Positions 30,463 through 32,661 of a stretch of 32,661 nt of DNA are shown in pieces. Source of the stretch: Rhizobiales bacterium Ga0077548 (GTDB taxonomy: Bacteria > Pseudomonadota > Alphaproteobacteria > Rhizobiales > Xanthobacteraceae); assembly GCA_001464215.1 (NCBI GenBank), contig LNEZ01000079.1:1-32661 (forward strand), in the 5' to 3' direction. A model generated the notes under the pieces. The model saw only the letters and a program-made list of their open reading frames with translations. It made no database searches and was not told the DNA's origin. A program made the translations under genes and the position numbers. Positions within the stretch are counted from its first letter, which is position 1. Each line of letters starts with the position of its first letter.

Positions 30463-32240
30463 TGCCCGGCAGCCAACGTGCCGAGATAGCGCGGATCGGA
30501 AACGCCGGTGATGCCTTCCGGCGTCACCAGAATCGAATTCGCGGCGCCGATATTGAAGCGGAAGAAATCGACCTTGTGGCCGTAGGTTTCGAACGCGATC
30601 CATTGTTCCGGCGGCATCATGCGCTCGAACGCACGTTCGGCGCGCACTTCGTCCGGCATCCATTGATGATGGATGCGCGGGAGTAGCACCGCGTCTGCGA
30701 TATTGAGCTTGTGGTCGATCACACCCGAAACAACACGTAGCACCGTCGTGATGATGGTCGAGCCGCCGGGCGAGCCGGTGACGAGAGAAACTTTTCCATC
30801 CTTGAGCAAAATCGTCGGCGTCATCGAAGAGAGCGGCTTCTTGCCGGGGCCGGGCGCATTGGCTTCGCCGCCGACGAGACCGAAGGCATTGGGCACGCCG
30901 GGCGCAAGCGCGAAATCGTCCAATTCATTATTGAGCAATACGCCGGTGCCTTCGGCGACGAGGCCGAGACCGAAATTCAGATTGAGCGTGACGGTGGCCG
31001 CGACCGCGTTGCCGTCCTTGTCGACCACCGAAAAATGCGTGGTGTTGTCGCCTTCCTTCTTCGGTGTAAGACCGGCCTTGATCTGTGACGAGGGAGTTGT
31101 CTGCGCGAGATTGATGCCCGCGCGGAGCTGCGCGGCATATTCTTTCGAGGTCAGCCGCGTCAGCGGCACATTGATGAAAGCAGGATCGCCGAAGAATTCC
31201 GCGCGATCCGCGTAAGCACGCTTCATCGCCTCGACCATAAGATGCAGCGTGTGCGGGGCGTTCGGCCCGCCTTTGAAGTCAAAGCCTTCGAGAATATTCA
31301 AGAGTTGCACCAAGAGCGCGCCGCCGGAAGAAGGCGGCGGCATCGAGAGAATGTCATAGCCGCGATAATTGCCGCGCACGACATCTAAGATTTCGGTCTT
31401 GTATTTGGCGATGTCATCCGAGGTCATGACGCCGCCTGCCTCGCGCACGGCGAGCGAGATTTTGTCCGCAATCTCGCCTTTATAGAAAGCGTCAGGACCG
31501 TTCTTCGCAATCGCTTCCAGCGTATTTGCGAGATCGCGCTGTACGAGAAGGTCGCCCTGCTTCAGCGGTGCGCCGTCTTTTGCGAAAATCTTCGCGGTCG
31601 AAGGCCAGCGGAGCAAAGTCTTCTGGAAGAAATTGATCGAGCGCTCCAGATCGCTCTCGACCGGAATGCCGTCGCGAGCGAGCTTGATTGCCGGTGCAAT
31701 TAAATCTTCAAGCGTGAATTTTCCGGAGCCGAATTTTTCGAGCGCGGTGGCAAGCCCCGAAACGCTTCCCGGCACGCCGACGCCCAAGCCCGTGCGGGTC
31801 GCTTTGGAAATGTCCGGCTTGCCGTTCTCGTCGAGAAAGCTTTTTGCGTTGATCGCCGCCGGTGCAATCTCGCGAAAGTCGAGCGCGACAGCTTGTTGTT
31901 TCTCGGCCAGCCAGATCACGAAGAAGCCGCCGCCCCCGAGATTACCCGCGCGCGGATGCGTGACTGCGAGCGCAAAGCCGACTGCAACTGCGGCATCGAC
32001 CGCGTTGCCGCCCTTCTCGAGAATCGTAACACCGATGCGGGTCGCAATCGCATCCTGTGTCGTCACCATGCCGTTCTTCGCGACGACGGGTTTGATCGCG
32101 CCGGCGAGACGGACGATGTCGGTTTCGGGGTCGGGTACAGCTTGTGGAAATGCAGATGTGCCGAGAGCGATGAGCAGCGCAAAGGCACCGAGCGCGCTAA
32201 CACTCCGCGCCACGAAAGACGTTCTCAAACTTTCAAACAA
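30459..32240 (-). CDS. ggt: Gamma-glutamyltransferase
   Basis: A periplasmic Ntn-hydrolase that splits gamma-glutamyl bonds of glutathione and related compounds; the precursor cuts itself before a conserved Thr. The 593-residue product has an N-terminal export signal (hydrophobic ALGAFALLIALGTSAF), HPRAGNLGGGGF, and the processing site/nucleophile Thr401 in NTTHFSVVDKDG. Also present are GTGVLLNNELDDF and GSPGGSTIITTV, which complete the active site. The frame opens with TTG at 32240 (GAAGG about nine bases upstream); a GTG at 32210 would also give a signal peptide, so the exact start is open. The stop is part of a palindromic repeat. The AhpD-like gene lies 15 bp upstream on the same strand. 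Confidence 0.94.
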   Translation of the reverse strand: MFESLRTSFVARSVSALGAFALLIALGTSAFPQAVPDPETDIVRLAGAIKPVVAKNGMVTTQDAIATRIGVTILEKGGNAVDAAVAVGFALAVTHPRAGNLGGGGFFVIWLAEKQQAVALDFREIAPAAINAKSFLDENGKPDISKATRTGLGVGVPGSVSGLATALEKFGSGKFTLEDLIAPAIKLARDGIPVESDLERSINFFQKTLLRWPSTAKIFAKDGAPLKQGDLLVQRDLANTLEAIAKNGPDAFYKGEIADKISLAVREAGGVMTSDDIAKYKTEILDVVRGNYRGYDILSMPPPSSGGALLVQLLNILEGFDFKGGPNAPHTLHLMVEAMKRAYADRAEFFGDPAFINVPLTRLTSKEYAAQLRAGINLAQTTPSSQIKAGLTPKKEGDNTTHFSVVDKDGNAVAATVTLNLNFGLGLVAEGTGVLLNNELDDFALAPGVPNAFGLVGGEANAPGPGKKPLSSMTPTILLKDGKVSLVTGSPGGSTIITTVLRVVSGVIDHKLNIADAVLLPRIHHQWMPDEVRAERAFERMMPPEQWIAFETYGHKVDFFRFNIGAANSILVTPEGITGVSDPRYLGTLAAGH

Positions 32241-32255
32241 GAATGCGGGCCTTCA

Positions 32256-32661
32256 TCAGCGCGCCATCGCATAATATTCGGCGTTCGGCTCGTTGCCGGA
32301 AGCGGTCGCCATGCGGTTCGACATATTGAAGAAGGCCGCGACCGCGGAGATGTCCCAGATGTCGCGGTCGGAAAATCCGGCCTTGCGTAAACTTGCGCGG
32401 TCTTCCTCACCGACTTCCCACGGGGTCTCGGTGAGCCTCCAGCAGAAATCCAACATCGCGCGCGTACGCGAGTCCAATTCCGCCGCGCGGTAATTCGCGA
32501 CCAAGGTTTCAGCAAGGATCGGGTCACCCGTGAGCTTGCGCAGCACCGCGCCATGCGCGACCAGACAGTAATGGCAGTGGTTCGCGCAGGAAACGACGAC
32601 CGCGATCATCTCGCGCTCGATCTTGGAAAGCCCGGATTTCCCGAGCATCAGGTCATCCGAC
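32256..32661 (-). CDS. Peroxidase-related (AhpD/carboxymuconolactone decarboxylase-like) protein, 5' end outside window
   Basis: The frame is open to the window edge (about 134 codons seen; start missing). The motif CANHCHYCLVAHG is the AhpD-type CxxC...H active site, preceded by LSKIEREMIAVVVS and followed by the RTRAMLDFCWRLT and DIWDISAVAAFFNMSNRMA stretches of the peroxidase-related subfamily. It probably acts as a small alkyl hydroperoxidase or thiol oxidoreductase; the substrate is unknown. It is immediately upstream of ggt, and a joint transcript with a glutathione-degrading enzyme is possible. Confidence 0.88.
   Translation of the reverse strand, partial: SDDLMLGKSGLSKIEREMIAVVVSCANHCHYCLVAHGAVLRKLTGDPILAETLVANYRAAELDSRTRAMLDFCWRLTETPWEVGEEDRASLRKAGFSDRDIWDISAVAAFFNMSNRMATASGNEPNAEYYAMAR

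Overview
The window is core chromosome from an alphaproteobacterium, most likely of the order Hyphomicrobiales (Nitrobacteraceae/Xanthobacteraceae-like). Grounds: high GC; the gene order rho ... mnmE-mnmG-rsmG-parA-parB // holA-lptE-leuS; alphaproteobacterial forms of FtsK, LptE, the LON-domain protein and CnoX; a doubled glnK-amtB locus; CtrA-type boxes; and two copies of a palindromic repeat of a kind I associate with rhizobial genomes. In relatives this block lies close to the replication origin. I see no DnaA-box cluster here, so the origin itself is probably outside the window. No prophage, insertion sequence, CRISPR array or defence island was found.

Layout. 1-3.6 kb: the 3' end of rho, a shared bidirectional terminator, then a bile-acid:Na+ symporter-family gene and a thioredoxin-fold DUF255 gene on the minus strand. 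3.6-9.3 kb: tRNA-modification genes mnmE and mnmG, the 16S rRNA methylase rsmG, and the partition genes parA and parB. Three parS sites lie in this block and a CtrA-type box precedes parA. 9.3-13.5 kb: leuS-lptE-holA on the minus strand, converging on parB. 13.6-17.6 kb: a PLP-homeostasis protein, an L,D-transpeptidase-fold protein, an orphan OmpR-type regulator with a cyclic-nucleotide-domain partner, exonuclease III and a LolA-like protein. 17.8-21.5 kb: ftsK downstream of a DapC-like aminotransferase, with a second CtrA-type box upstream. 21.6-25.5 kb: two tandem glnK-amtB units on the minus strand. 25.7-32.7 kb: tesB, a UbiH-type hydroxylase, a Trm112-like protein, a LON-domain protein, CnoX, tRNA-Gly(GCC), YjbQ, a gamma-glutamyltransferase and a partial AhpD-like gene.

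Main themes. Chromosome segregation and division are joined here: ParABS, FtsK, and exact TTAA-N7-TTAA boxes in front of both the parAB and the aminotransferase-ftsK transcription units. Nitrogen sensing and ammonium uptake form the second theme.

Two core genes look abnormal. FtsK keeps its Walker A and B motifs, but the nearly invariant stretch that follows (RLAQMARAAGIH...ATQRPS in relatives) is replaced in frame by 25 unrelated residues. The first glnK carries a deletion of about 43 nt that removes its nucleotide-binding B-loop, shifts the frame and opens a reading frame straight into amtB. Both could be real biology or assembly error and should be checked against reads.
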